A stretch of DNA of 64,000 nucleotides from the NCBI RefSeq assembly GCF_020103695.1, contig NZ_JAHXBF010000008.1, positions 1 to 64,000 of the forward strand. The letters are read 5' to 3'. This DNA is from Hyalangium versicolor (GTDB lineage Bacteria; Myxococcota; Myxococcia; Myxococcales; Myxococcaceae). Under the pieces are notes generated by a model. It ran no database searches and was not told the origin of the DNA. It worked only from the letters and a program-made list of their open reading frames with translations. Below are positions 23,544 to 32,405 of the stretch, one piece after another. A program made the translations under genes and the position numbers. How positions within the stretch are numbered: the first letter of the stretch is position 1; the number at the start of each line of letters is the position of its first letter.

Positions 23544-24089
23544 GTGCAGACGCTCGCTCCTGGGTTGCTTCTGGCGATGCCCCAGCTGGGGGATCCCAAC
23601 TTCCACCGCTCGGTCGTGCTGATGATCGAGCACGGGGATGGGGGCTCCATGGGGCTCGTCATCAACCGAGGGGCCCCCCTGACGCTCGGAGAGCTGGCGA
23701 GGGGGCAGAACATGAAGATCTCCGCCGAGCGCACCGCGCAGCCCGTCTTCGTTGGAGGCCCGGTGGAGCCTCACCGCGGCTTCATCCTCCACGACGACGA
23801 GTCCATCCCCGAGAAGCACACGGTGCTGCCCGGCCTGTTCCTGAGCGTGACGCTGGACGCGCTGGGCCCGCTGTTGGAGAACCCCGAGCCGCACGTGCGC
23901 TTCTGCCTGGGCTATGCGGGGTGGGGGCCCAAGCAGCTGGAGGCGGAGATGAAGACGGGTTCCTGGCTGTTCGCCGAGGCGACGGCCAAGGCCATTCTCG
24001 AGAGCAACCCCTCCCAGCTCTGGGACGAGACGGTGCGGGGGATGGGGTTTGACCCCGCCATGCTCATGGTGGGAAAGGGGCTGCACTGA
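23544..24089 (+). CDS. yqgE: YqgE/AlgH family protein (UPF0301)
   Basis: A 181-residue protein from a GTG start. The family signature is clear: LAPGLLLAMPQLGDPNFHRS at the N-terminus, GSMGLVINRGAPLTLGEL, VFVGGPVEPHRGFILH and FCLGYAGWGPKQLEAEM. The cellular role of YqgE is poorly defined. The TGA overlaps the ATG of bolA by one base (TGATG), so YqgE, BolA and the Grx4-type glutaredoxin are likely co-expressed. Confidence 0.93.
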   Translation: MQTLAPGLLLAMPQLGDPNFHRSVVLMIEHGDGGSMGLVINRGAPLTLGELARGQNMKISAERTAQPVFVGGPVEPHRGFILHDDESIPEKHTVLPGLFLSVTLDALGPLLENPEPHVRFCLGYAGWGPKQLEAEMKTGSWLFAEATAKAILESNPSQLWDETVRGMGFDPAMLMVGKGLH

Positions 24090-24346
24090 TGCTGGACCCG
24101 GAACACATCCGCGAGCGAATTCTCGGGGCCCTGCCGGGCTCGGAGGTCAACGTCCAGGACACCACGGGCACGGGTGACCACTTCGAGGCCACGGTGGCCA
24201 GTCCGGCCTTCACCGGCAAGCCCATGGTGCAGCAGCACAAGCTCGTCTATGCCGCCGTCCAGGACTGGCTTCAGACGGGCGAACTGCACGCGCTGGCGCT
24301 AAAAACGTATACCCCCGAGCAATGGAAGAAGCTCGGGACTCGCTGA
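24089..24346 (+). CDS. bolA: BolA family protein
   Basis: An 85-residue BolA protein with the typical KH-like fold elements: LGALPGSEVNVQDTTGTGDH, then FEATVASPAFTGKPMVQQHK and the C-terminal HALALKTYTPEQWKK. The conserved His in VQQHKLVYAA can share a [2Fe-2S] cluster with monothiol glutaredoxins. The gene lies 15 bases before a CGFS glutaredoxin gene, the partner expected from the family. Confidence 0.93.
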   Translation: MLDPEHIRERILGALPGSEVNVQDTTGTGDHFEATVASPAFTGKPMVQQHKLVYAAVQDWLQTGELHALALKTYTPEQWKKLGTR

Positions 24347-24361
24347 GGAAGGACCTGACTC

Positions 24362-24685
24362 ATGACGCCTGAACTCAAGGCTCGCTTCGACGAAGAGATT
24401 CGCTCCCACAAGATCGTCCTGTTCATGAAGGGCAATGCCCTGTTCCCGCAGTGCGGCTTCTCCGCTCGGGCGCTGCAGTTGCTGCAGCCCCACGGCCAGG
24501 TGCACACGGTGGACGTGCTGGCCGATCCCGAGGTCCGCCAGGGCATCAAGGACTACACGAACTGGCCCACCATCCCCCAGATCTTCATCAACGGGGAATT
24601 CGTGGGCGGCTCGGACATCCTCATGGAGCTGGCCGATCGCGGCGAGCTGGCCGACCTGGTGGCCGGCAAGAAGTCCGAGAGCTGA
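24362..24685 (+). CDS. grxD: Monothiol glutaredoxin, Grx4/GrxD type
   Basis: A 107-residue glutaredoxin with the CGFS active site (FPQCGFSARALQLL) near residue 31, the TIP cis-proline motif (NWPTIPQIFINGEFVGGSDI) and the conserved lysine KGNALF. CGFS glutaredoxins carry [2Fe-2S] clusters and deliver them to target proteins, often with BolA. The start follows GAGGAAGGACC upstream of the ATG. Confidence 0.95.
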   Translation: MTPELKARFDEEIRSHKIVLFMKGNALFPQCGFSARALQLLQPHGQVHTVDVLADPEVRQGIKDYTNWPTIPQIFINGEFVGGSDILMELADRGELADLVAGKKSES

Positions 24686-24757
24686 GCCCTCTCGCACAGG
24701 GGGTGATGGCCGGGGGTCTTGTCCCGGCTCTCACCTTCGGGCGTAAAATGGGCAGCT

Positions 24758-26044
24758 GTGGCTACCGTGACACCTCCTGCCCCTGGTGAGCCGACCGGCT
24801 CTGCTGAGCCAACGCCGGTCGCTGCTCCTCCGCCGAACACCCTCGCGAACGCCGTTGCCGTCGACGCGAAGCCCGCCGATCCGGAGGATTCGATCCCCAC
24901 GGAGAAGACGGGCACGTTGATGGAGCGCGTGCAGGATTGGCGCAAGAAGAACGAGCTGCTGGAGACCGGCGCGTTCTTCTTCGTCGGCTTCGTCTACGAC
25001 GTGCTCACGCTGAGCCGTATCGACGACACGTTCACCTTGGTGCAGCAGTTCCTGTACCTGGGCGTGCTGGCCTCGCTGCTGGTGCTGGAGCAGCGCTACC
25101 CGGAGGGGGCCGAGCCGCCCAAGGCGCTGGCCAAGGTGTGGAAGTGGCGCGAGGACGCCATCCACTTCTTCTACGGCAGCCTGCTGAGTTCCTACACGCT
25201 GTTCTTCTTCAAGAGCGCGTCCGGGCTCACCGCGTTCCTGTTCCTGGTGGCCATGTTCGGGCTCATGGTGGCCAACGAGCTGCCGAACTTCCGGCAGATC
25301 GGCCCCGTGGTGCGCGTGGCGCTCTTCAGCACGTGCACGGGCATGTACTTCGCGTACTTGCTGCCCATCCTCATCGGCAGGGCGAACTTCTGGGTGTTCC
25401 TGCTTGCGCAGGTGCTCGCGGGAGGGTGCGTCTTCGGGGTGATGAAGCTGCTGCGCCGGTGGAACATCCTGGATCAGCTCCAGGTGCTGCGGCAGATCGC
25501 CCTGCCGGGCTTCAGCATGCTGGCGGCGCTGCTGTTCCTCTACCTGGTGCGCGTGCTGCCGCCGGTGCCGCTGGCGGTGCAGTTCAGCGGCATCTACCAC
25601 GCGGTGGAGAAGCAGGGCTCCGCGTACGCGCTCTCGTACCAGCCGAAGTGGTGGAAGTTCTGGCACAAGGGAGACCAGGACTTCAGCGCGCGCCCGGGGG
25701 ACAAGGCGTACTACTTCTTCAGCATCTTCGCGCCCAAGGGCTTCGCCACGTACAAGGTCAACGTTCGCTACTACTACGACCATCCCCAGAAGGGCTGGAC
25801 GAACGTCAGCACCGTGCCGCTCACCATCAACAACAAGGGAATCGAGCGCGGCTACCGGACCTTCGCCTATACCTCCAACCCCAAGCCCGGTGACTGGCGC
25901 GCGGTGGTGGAGACGGAGGACGGTCACGAGATCAGCCGCCTGTCCTTCTCCGTGGAGGAGGACACGAGCACCGAGGCCCGCCAGTTCGAAGTCTTCATGC
26001 ACGACCCGGACAAGAAGCCGGAGGTCGTCGCGGAGAAGAAGTAG
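24758..26044 (+). CDS. DUF2914 domain membrane protein
   Basis: A 428-residue protein. An N-terminal Pro/Ala-rich cytoplasmic tail (about 80 residues) is followed by seven or so membrane helices, including ETGAFFFVGFVYDVLTL, FFKSASGLTAFLFLVAMFGL and LPGFSMLAALLFLYLVRVLP. The C-terminal DUF2914-like beta domain has FSARPGDKAYYFFSIFAPKG, VRYYYDHPQKGWTNVSTVPL and GDWRAVVETEDGHEI. The start is uncertain; I chose a GTG at 24758 because an upstream TTG has no signal. It lies downstream of grxD with a 72-base gap. Confidence 0.8.
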   Translation: MATVTPPAPGEPTGSAEPTPVAAPPPNTLANAVAVDAKPADPEDSIPTEKTGTLMERVQDWRKKNELLETGAFFFVGFVYDVLTLSRIDDTFTLVQQFLYLGVLASLLVLEQRYPEGAEPPKALAKVWKWREDAIHFFYGSLLSSYTLFFFKSASGLTAFLFLVAMFGLMVANELPNFRQIGPVVRVALFSTCTGMYFAYLLPILIGRANFWVFLLAQVLAGGCVFGVMKLLRRWNILDQLQVLRQIALPGFSMLAALLFLYLVRVLPPVPLAVQFSGIYHAVEKQGSAYALSYQPKWWKFWHKGDQDFSARPGDKAYYFFSIFAPKGFATYKVNVRYYYDHPQKGWTNVSTVPLTINNKGIERGYRTFAYTSNPKPGDWRAVVETEDGHEISRLSFSVEEDTSTEARQFEVFMHDPDKKPEVVAEKK

Positions 26045-26059
26045 CGCTCGAGGCGCGGC

Positions 26060-27349
26060 TCAGGCGGCGCTGGCGGGCTCGGTGCCCTTCAGCAGCGCGG
26101 CCTCGGCCACGCTCTGGGGCTCGTTGGACCAGAAGCGCTCCCACTGAGGGCGCATGGCGCGTGCGTCCTGCCGGCCCAGTTCGATGAGGATGTCCGCGAA
26201 GCCTCCATCGAAGAGCAGGTAGGAGGCCATGTCCGCCTCGCGCGGGGCCTCGCGCTCCACCAGGCGCAGGATGGCGCGGTGGGCCAGCCCGCTGCTGCTC
26301 TTGCGGAACTCGGCCGTGCGGACGTACTCGGCGGCCAGCTCGCCCAGGTCTCTCGAGGGCCGCACCAGCAATTCCCGCACGTAGCGCACCGGCTGGCTGC
26401 GGTGGGGGTGCACCGCCGTGCTGAGCACGTCCGCGAAGCCTGGGCCGTACGCCGCCGTGCCGGCCTCGAGGATGGCGTTGAGCCGCCGCAGCCGGCCCAG
26501 GTCCTGGTCCGTGCGGTCCACCATCAGCATGTTGAGCATCTTGCCCACGAGGAAGGGGGCGCTCGCGACGGCGTCCTCGCGCTCCTTCTGGCTGGCGGGC
26601 GTGGCCGTCTTCTCCTTCTCCACCTGGAGCTGGGGCCGCATGGAGATGACGATGACGCGCTGGGCGCCCAGGCGCAGGGCCGGGCTGATGGGGACGTTGA
26701 GCCGCAGGCCTCCGTCGATGTGGAGCTGTCCCCGCACGCGGACCGCCGGGAAGACGACGGGGATGGCCGCTGAGGCCAGCGCGTGGTTGGGGCCGATGCG
26801 GGTGGCCACCGCGCTGTAGTCGGGATCATCGCTCCACTTGGGATGGGTGTTGTCGCCTCGCTGGACGAAGACGATGGCGTTGCCCGTGCCCACGTGCGTG
26901 GCGCTGATGGCCAGCGAGTCCAGGTGGCCCTTGCGCAGGTTCCGGCCGATCTGCAGCCAGCGGATGCCTTGGCCCACCAGGGCGCGCAGCCCGCGCGGAT
27001 CCACCAGCCCGCCGTACTGGATGTCCCGGGTATGGTCCGTGGGCTTGCTGAGGGCCTCGCGGATGATGCGGAAGATGTCTCCGTAGCTGCAGCGGAGCAC
27101 CTCCTCCACCTTCATGGCGTGCCAGTGCGCGACGAGCCCGCGGGCTTGCTGCAGGGGCTCGTGGCTGGTCGCCGCCAGGTAGCACGCGTGGATGGCTCCC
27201 ACGGAGGTGCCGGCGAGGATGTCCAGCTTCAGCTCGCGGCCGAAGTGCGGCTCGAACTCCTCGCGGAGGTAGGAGAGCACTCCGGCCTCGTAGGCCCCTC
27301 GCGCCGCGCCGCCCGCCAGCACCAGTCCTGTCTTCAACCCGCTCGTCAT
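26060..27349 (-). CDS. Patatin-like phospholipase
   Basis: A 429-residue cytoplasmic esterase. The oxyanion hole is LVLAGGAARGAYEAGVL at residues about 9-25. The nucleophile elbow is LAGTSVGAIHACYLA (G-T-S-V-G, Ser about residue 49), and the catalytic Asp is in HIDGGLRLNVPI (about 210). Patatin enzymes are Ser-Asp dyad lipid acyl hydrolases. The C-terminal part (about 280-429) is a helical extension of unknown role. The gene is convergent with the DUF2914 gene. Confidence 0.92.
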   Translation of the reverse strand: MTSGLKTGLVLAGGAARGAYEAGVLSYLREEFEPHFGRELKLDILAGTSVGAIHACYLAATSHEPLQQARGLVAHWHAMKVEEVLRCSYGDIFRIIREALSKPTDHTRDIQYGGLVDPRGLRALVGQGIRWLQIGRNLRKGHLDSLAISATHVGTGNAIVFVQRGDNTHPKWSDDPDYSAVATRIGPNHALASAAIPVVFPAVRVRGQLHIDGGLRLNVPISPALRLGAQRVIVISMRPQLQVEKEKTATPASQKEREDAVASAPFLVGKMLNMLMVDRTDQDLGRLRRLNAILEAGTAAYGPGFADVLSTAVHPHRSQPVRYVRELLVRPSRDLGELAAEYVRTAEFRKSSSGLAHRAILRLVEREAPREADMASYLLFDGGFADILIELGRQDARAMRPQWERFWSNEPQSVAEAALLKGTEPASAA

Positions 27350-27430
27350 GGCCGCCGTCCCAAGTCCGGCGATTCTATGGCGAGCGTGGGGAGGATCGTT
27401 AGGGGGGCCCCTCCTTCGAGGCGCCAGGGG

Positions 27431-28087
27431 TCAAGGCACGGGAGCGGCGGCGGTCCCCTGCGCGGGTGGGGCGTCGGTGGCAGGAGCAGCCGCCTGGGCA
27501 GCGGCCGCCGCCTCGGCTGCCGCCTTCTCGGCCAGGGCCTTGGCTTCGGCGCGCTTCTTCGAGTCGAGCTCGGCGGCCGTCTTCATGGAGGCCAGGCCCT
27601 TCTCGAAGTCCCCGCCCACCATCTTGTCCATGTTCATGAACATCGAGAATGCCTTGCCCATGAAGTCGTTATGGCCCTCCATCTTCCACGTCACCTGAGT
27701 GCCCTCGCTGGCCGGCGTGAAGGTGAAGGTGGTGGTGCTGGTGGCGGGGAAGGGCTTGATGAACTCGAGCTTGATGCGGACGAACTCGCTGGCCTTGCTG
27801 TCCTCGATGGTCATCCGGCCCTCGCCCACCTGGTCGTTGCCGGTCCAGGAGTAGATGGCGCCTGGGCCCGAGGCGCCGTCGAAGGTGCGCTTCATATCCG
27901 GATCCAGCTTGTCCCACGGAGACCACGCGCCCCAGTTGTGGAAGTCGTTCACCTGCGCGAAGGCGAACTCCGGCGCCGCCTGGATGGTGGCCGAGCGCTG
28001 CACGGTGAATTCGGCCGGACGGGTGGCGATGACCCCGGCCAGCACGACGAGCACAGCGACAAGGCCGAGGAGGATCTTCTTGAGCAT
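27431..28087 (-). CDS. SRPBCC (polyketide cyclase/dehydrase-like) family protein
   Basis: A 218-residue protein with an N-terminal helix (KKILLGLVAVLVVLAGVIAT) as anchor or signal, and a SRPBCC helix-grip domain at about residues 28-165: NDFHNWGAWSPWDKLDPDMK, YSWTGNDQVGEGRMTIED and GTQVTWKMEGHNDFMGKAF. The C-terminal 40 residues are low-complexity Ala/Pro/Glu. SRPBCC proteins bind hydrophobic ligands. It is 108 bases from the FAD-oxidoreductase gene and may be transcribed separately. Confidence 0.85.
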   Translation of the reverse strand: MLKKILLGLVAVLVVLAGVIATRPAEFTVQRSATIQAAPEFAFAQVNDFHNWGAWSPWDKLDPDMKRTFDGASGPGAIYSWTGNDQVGEGRMTIEDSKASEFVRIKLEFIKPFPATSTTTFTFTPASEGTQVTWKMEGHNDFMGKAFSMFMNMDKMVGGDFEKGLASMKTAAELDSKKRAEAKALAEKAAAEAAAAAQAAAPATDAPPAQGTAAAPVP

Positions 28088-28195
28088 GGTGGGTCCCCTA
28101 TGTGGCTCCTACCTGTGGAGCCGGGTGCCTCATAGAGGATTCGGGCGGTTCTCTACAAGCCCACCCCGGGACAACTCCGTGTCTCGTGGCGGAGC

Positions 28196-29302
28196 TCAGC
28201 CCGCGACGAAGTTGACGAGCGATTCGAAGAGCGCCGGATGACGCGCCAGGGCATGGAGGACACGGACGCGCAGTGCTGGGTAGCGTGCGATCATCAGCAT
28301 CAGCCGCACGGAGAGTGCGTAGCGCCAGTAATGCCGGGCGATCGCGCGCTCGTAGGGCAGCAGGGAAGCTCGGGAGGCACCTCGGGCGAGGATGTCGGGC
28401 AGGAGCTGACCCAGGGTGCTCGCGCCTCGGAGCGCCAGCGTGAGGCCCTCGCCGGTGATGGCGTCCACGTAGCCGGCTGCGTCTCCAACGAGGACGAAGC
28501 GATCGAGGATCCGCGTGCGGACCTTGCGCAGGAATGGTCCGGCTCCTCGCGCGCTGGAGTCCGGCGCGGCGCCTTCGAGTCGCTCGCGGAGGGCAGGGAA
28601 GCGGTGCAGGAGGTTCGGGAAGGAGATGGGGCCCTCGACGTTGCCGTCCTCCCAGAGGAAGGCCACGCCGACGCGATCGCTGCCCGCGGGGGTGACGTAG
28701 GCCTCCAGGCCTCGCGCGAGGTGGATCTCGACGAACTCGGACCAGGGGGGCAGGTGGAAGTGCTGGCGCAGGCCGAAGCGCCGGGGCTCGTGTGCCTTCA
28801 CGGGCTCCTCCAGCCCCTGGGCATGACGCAGCGGCGAGGCGAGTCCGTCCGCAGCCACCAGCAGCCGGGCCTCCACCTCTTCTCCTGTCGCGGTCGTCAG
28901 GAGGACGCGCTCGGGAGTGCGGAGCACGTTGGCCACGCCGCAGCGATCCTGCAGGGTGACTCCTGCCTCTTGAGCCGTTCGCGTGAGCGCTGCGGCCAGG
29001 GCCGTGCGGCGGATGCCGAGCCCCGGCGTGGGGTTGAAGCGGCCAGAGACGTTCGTGCCGTCCTCCTGGATGTAGCGGACGCCCACGATGGGAGCGCAGT
29101 CCGCGGGAGTGAGGTACTGACGGGCGCCGAGCGCCTCGAGTTCCCTCAGGCCCGGAGGCGCGAGGCCCTCGCCGCAGGCCTTGTCCGCGGGCAGGGCCTG
29201 GCGATCGAAGACGACGGTGGAGAGCCCTCTGCGCGCGGCGTGGATGGCCACCGCGAGCCCCGCGGGTCCTCCTCCGACGATGGCGACGTCGATCGTCCTC
29301 AC
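28196..29302 (-). CDS. FAD-dependent oxidoreductase, geranylgeranyl-reductase-like
   Basis: A 368-residue flavoprotein. The FAD-binding fold begins VAIVGGGPAGLAVAIHAARR. The motif CGEGLAPPGL and the second FAD-contact motif RFVLVGDAAGYVDAITGEG are both visible; the latter is typical of geranylgeranyl-reductase-like and halogenase-like enzymes. It overlaps the ICMT-like gene before it by four bases (ATGA). In other bacteria this pair is found beside type III polyketide synthases that make alkylpyrones or alkylquinones; no such synthase lies in the window. It may reduce or oxidise a lipid or quinone. Confidence 0.88.
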   Translation of the reverse strand: MRTIDVAIVGGGPAGLAVAIHAARRGLSTVVFDRQALPADKACGEGLAPPGLRELEALGARQYLTPADCAPIVGVRYIQEDGTNVSGRFNPTPGLGIRRTALAAALTRTAQEAGVTLQDRCGVANVLRTPERVLLTTATGEEVEARLLVAADGLASPLRHAQGLEEPVKAHEPRRFGLRQHFHLPPWSEFVEIHLARGLEAYVTPAGSDRVGVAFLWEDGNVEGPISFPNLLHRFPALRERLEGAAPDSSARGAGPFLRKVRTRILDRFVLVGDAAGYVDAITGEGLTLALRGASTLGQLLPDILARGASRASLLPYERAIARHYWRYALSVRLMLMIARYPALRVRVLHALARHPALFESLVNFVAG

Positions 29303-29772
29303 GGGGGAGGCAGGCCCGGAGTCTCGGAGTTGCTCTTCGGGAGGAAGCGGGGGCGCTGGGAGAAGGCCTGTTGGTACTCGGCGCCGAGCGCCTGTTCCTC
29401 GGCGCGGATGCGCACGTACAGCAGGGCCGCGTTGCCCAGGGAGAAGGCCACGGCCGTCAGGTAACCGCCGTGGATGAGCGGCAGGAAGATGAACTCGAGG
29501 ATGACGGCCACGTAGTTGGGGTGGCGGATGTAGCGGTAGGGGCCGGCCGTCACGGGCGTGGCGCCCGGGACGAAGATGATGCGGGTGTTCCAGCGCTCGC
29601 CGAGCGTGGAGATGGCCCAGTAGCGCAGGGCCTGGGCGGCGATGGCGCCCGCCAGCGAGACGTAGCCGAGCAGCCCCGGGAAGGGGCGGTGGAGCGCGAG
29701 CGGCTCGATGGCGCAGGCGAACAGGAAGGCGGTGTGGAACAGGACCATGACGCGGAAGTGGCCCTGGCCCAC
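29299..29772 (-). CDS. Isoprenylcysteine carboxyl methyltransferase (ICMT)-like membrane protein, start unclear
   Basis: From a GTG, 157 residues with the ICMT-like core: FVPGATPVTAGPYRYIRHPN (with the RHPNY SAM-binding signature), FLPLIHGGYLTAVAFSLGNA and RAEEQALGAEYQQAFSQRPR. The coding signal continues upstream of this GTG: YYVFLGLIGAERLYELALSR is in frame up to about 29885 and looks like the missing first helix. No ATG, GTG or TTG precedes it in frame, so the true start may be non-canonical, or a frameshift lies near 29885. It overlaps the FAD oxidoreductase gene. Likely methylates a lipid or polyketide product. Confidence 0.75.
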   Translation of the reverse strand: MGQGHFRVMVLFHTAFLFACAIEPLALHRPFPGLLGYVSLAGAIAAQALRYWAISTLGERWNTRIIFVPGATPVTAGPYRYIRHPNYVAVILEFIFLPLIHGGYLTAVAFSLGNAALLYVRIRAEEQALGAEYQQAFSQRPRFLPKSNSETPGLPPP

Positions 29773-29890
29773 CTCGCGGCCGCCCTGCTCGAGCGCCCTC
29801 TTCGCGTTGCGCCGCGAGAGGGCGAGCTCGTACAGGCGCTCGGCGCCGATCAGCCCAAGGAAGACGTAGTAGGCGGCGAGCGTAGGCGCC

Positions 29891-31414
29891 TCACTTCTTG
29901 GCCTTGGCCCACACGCGCTTGATCCAGGCCTCGACGTCCTTGGCCGTGCGCGGGATGCCGCCGGAGAGCACCTTGCAGCCGCGCGCGGTGACGACGACGT
30001 CGTCCTCGATGCGCACGCCGATGCCGCGGTAGCGCGCCGGCACGGTGAGATCGTCCGTCTGGAAGTAGAGGCCGGGCTCCACGGTGAGCACCATGCCGGC
30101 CTTGAGCTTGCCGTACTTGTAGGCCTCCTGACGGGCCTGGGCGCAGTCGTGCACGTCGAGTCCGAGCATGTGGCTGACGTTGTGGAGCGAGTAGCGCTTG
30201 TAGAACTGGTGTTCGTCCTTGAGGGCCTCCTCGGCGTCCTCGAGGATGCCCAGGCGCTCGAGGCCCGAGGCGAGCACGCGCATGGCGACGCGGTTGGGCT
30301 CCATGAAGTCGTTGCCCGGCTTCACGGCGGCGATGGACTTCTCCTGGGCCTCGAAGACCAGCTCGTAGATCTCCCGTTGCTCCTTGGAGAACTTGCCGGA
30401 GACGGGGAGGGTGCGGGTGATGTCTGCGGTGTAGAGGTTGTGGCCCTCGACGCCGGCGTCCAGGAGCAGCAACTCTCCCTTCTTCACGGGGCCGTCGTTG
30501 CGCGTCCAGTGGAGGACGCAGGCGTGCGAGCCGGCGGCGGCGATGGTGCCGTAGCCGACGTCATTGCCCTCGACGCGGGCGCGCAGGCCGAAGACGCCCT
30601 CGACGGTGCGCTCGGTCTTCGTGCTCTTGAGGTTGGCGATGACGTCCTCGAAGCCGCGCTGCGTGGAGTCGATGGCGGCCTGGAGCTCGCGGATCTCCTG
30701 GGCGTCCTTGATGAGGCGCATCTCGGAGAGCGCTTGGGCGAGGGCCTTGTCGCGCTCAGCCTGGGCGGGGATGACGTCGTCCACCTTGCCGGAGAAGCCG
30801 CGCAGCACGCGGGTGGGGCGGGAGACGGCGCCGTGGAGGCCTTCGAGGAAGGCCTTGAGCTCGGGGAGGCCGCGGGCCTCATCCACGGCGAAGCGGGCCT
30901 GGCTCTCCTTCACGCCGAGCCGGGGGCCGACCCAGAGCTCGCCCTTGACTCGATCGGTGAAGAAGGTGGCGTCGCTGCGGCCGGGGTTGGGCTCGACGAA
31001 GAGGATGTCGGTGTGACCGCCGCCTTCCTTGGGCTGGAGGACGAGGACGGAGTCGGGCTCGGTGTTGCCGGTGAGGTAGTAGAAGTCGGTGCCTGGGCGG
31101 AAGCGGTAGTAGGTGTCGTTGGCGCGGACCTTCTCGTGGCCGGTGGGGATGACGAGCGTCTCACCTGGGAAGAGCTGGGAGAGGGCCTTGCGGCGGGCGC
31201 GGTAGGCGTCGGCGAACTTGAGCTTGGGAGGGAGCTTGCGGCTGGCGGGCTTCCAGCGCTTCATCATGAAGTCGAGGAGCGCGGGGGGCGGGACGGTGTC
31301 GTGGCTTGCGGGCTTGGCGGGAGCGGCCTGGGGCTCGGAGGTGACGGGCTGGGCGGCGGAGGGCTGGGCAGCGGTCTCGGAGGCGGCCTGGGCGGCTTCG
31401 GACTGGGTCGTCAT
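29891..31414 (-). CDS. pepP: Xaa-Pro aminopeptidase (M24 family)
   Basis: A 507-residue metallopeptidase. A Pro/Ala-rich N-terminal extension of about 45 residues is followed by the aminopeptidase P N-terminal domain (about 60-215) and the pita-bread catalytic domain. The five metal ligands are visible: Asp in LLLLDAGVEGHNLYTADITR (two Asp), His in HNVSHMLGLDVHD, Glu in VLTVEPGLYF and Glu in GIGVRIEDDVVVT. It removes N-terminal residues before proline. It is the second gene after rsmE, 42 bases downstream of it. Confidence 0.93.
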   Translation of the reverse strand: MTTQSEAAQAASETAAQPSAAQPVTSEPQAAPAKPASHDTVPPPALLDFMMKRWKPASRKLPPKLKFADAYRARRKALSQLFPGETLVIPTGHEKVRANDTYYRFRPGTDFYYLTGNTEPDSVLVLQPKEGGGHTDILFVEPNPGRSDATFFTDRVKGELWVGPRLGVKESQARFAVDEARGLPELKAFLEGLHGAVSRPTRVLRGFSGKVDDVIPAQAERDKALAQALSEMRLIKDAQEIRELQAAIDSTQRGFEDVIANLKSTKTERTVEGVFGLRARVEGNDVGYGTIAAAGSHACVLHWTRNDGPVKKGELLLLDAGVEGHNLYTADITRTLPVSGKFSKEQREIYELVFEAQEKSIAAVKPGNDFMEPNRVAMRVLASGLERLGILEDAEEALKDEHQFYKRYSLHNVSHMLGLDVHDCAQARQEAYKYGKLKAGMVLTVEPGLYFQTDDLTVPARYRGIGVRIEDDVVVTARGCKVLSGGIPRTAKDVEAWIKRVWAKAKK

Positions 31415-31456
31415 GGGGTGCCACTCTTGAACAACCGCCCGGCGGGCATCAAGCCC

Positions 31457-32212
31457 TCAGGGGGCGGAATGGGGGGAGATGTTCTCCCGGAGAAGGGCTA
31501 CCTGCCCGAGGAGGACGGGGACAGCCGTCTCCACCCGGAGGATGCGGGGGCCGAGGGTGAAGGGGTGGAAGCCGTGGGCTTCAAGCAATTCCGCCTCAAA
31601 GGGGACCCAGCCGCCGTCTGGGCCGATGGCGAGCACCACGCGGGGTGCCGTAGGGATTCCCACGGTGGTGAGTGACTGGCGGGCCGGAGGGTGGGGGAGG
31701 AGGCGGAGGGGTTCGCGGCCGAAGACGGTGTCGAGTTCGTCTTCGACGAAGGGGCGGAAGCGCTCGCGGATGAGGACTTCGGGGAGGCGGGTATCGCGGG
31801 CCTGTTCGAGGCCTTGGAGGAGGAGTTCCTGGATGAAGTCGGGGGCGAGGACCTTGGAGTCGAAGTAGCTCTTCTCGACGCGGGCGGCGTTGACGAGCAC
31901 CACGCGGTCGACGCCGAGAGAGGCCACGGCGGGGAGCACCTTCTTGAGCGCCTTGGGCCGGGGGATGGCGAGCAGCAGGTCCACGGCGGCGCGGGCCGGA
32001 GGTGAGTCGGTGAGGGAGACGCGGAGGTGGAGGGCGCCTGGGGTGTTCTCCAGCACTTCGCCGGTGCCGACGAGACCACCGAGCCTTCCCACGCGGAGGG
32101 TTTCACCGGTCTCTGCGCGCAGCACTTCGCGAGCGTGCTGCGCGCGGCGGCCGGTGAGGCGTGCGGTGCCGTCAGGGAGGAAGTCCTCGTCGAAGAGCAG
32201 GAGCAGGTTCAC
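31457..32212 (-). CDS. rsmE: 16S rRNA (uracil-1498-N3)-methyltransferase RsmE
   Basis: A 251-residue SPOUT-class methyltransferase. RNA-binding PUA-like start: ARLTGRRAQHAREVLRAETG. The SPOUT domain carries the RsmE motifs GVDRVVLVNAARVEKSYF and LAIGPDGGWVPFEAELLEAH, the latter being the SAM-binding GPEGG-type loop with Asp instead of Glu, and GPRILRVETAVPVLLGQVAL as the knot. It methylates U1498 in the 30S subunit. A partial duplicate lies at 35008-35163. Confidence 0.93.
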   Translation of the reverse strand: MNLLLLFDEDFLPDGTARLTGRRAQHAREVLRAETGETLRVGRLGGLVGTGEVLENTPGALHLRVSLTDSPPARAAVDLLLAIPRPKALKKVLPAVASLGVDRVVLVNAARVEKSYFDSKVLAPDFIQELLLQGLEQARDTRLPEVLIRERFRPFVEDELDTVFGREPLRLLPHPPARQSLTTVGIPTAPRVVLAIGPDGGWVPFEAELLEAHGFHPFTLGPRILRVETAVPVLLGQVALLRENISPHSAP

Positions 32213-32333
32213 GGGAGGACTCCATGCCTTGGGAGCGGAGGAGCTGCAAGCCGAGAACGGTGATGGAACTCTCCGTTACGTGACGTTGCGTGCTCGGCGC
32301 TGGTAGCTTCGAGAGGCCTTCACGGGAGGGACC

Positions 32334-32405
32334 GATGTGTTGGCGCAGGTCTGCGCGCCAGGTAGGGAGCACTTGGACGAGTGTCGTAAGTGCGGGGGCC
32401 CGTAG
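32334..32405 (+). pseudogene. C-terminal relic of the cassette lipoprotein, before copy 3
   Basis: The frame ending at the TAG of 32403-32405 reads VLAQVCAPGREHLDECRKCG and stops after GGP, matching the ends of the two intact lipoproteins (CEECGG, CEKCGGP). The signal peptide and first 50 residues are absent. It abuts the GTG of the Cys-rich protein, as in the intact cassettes. It shows that copy 3 once had its lipoprotein partner. Confidence 0.6.
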
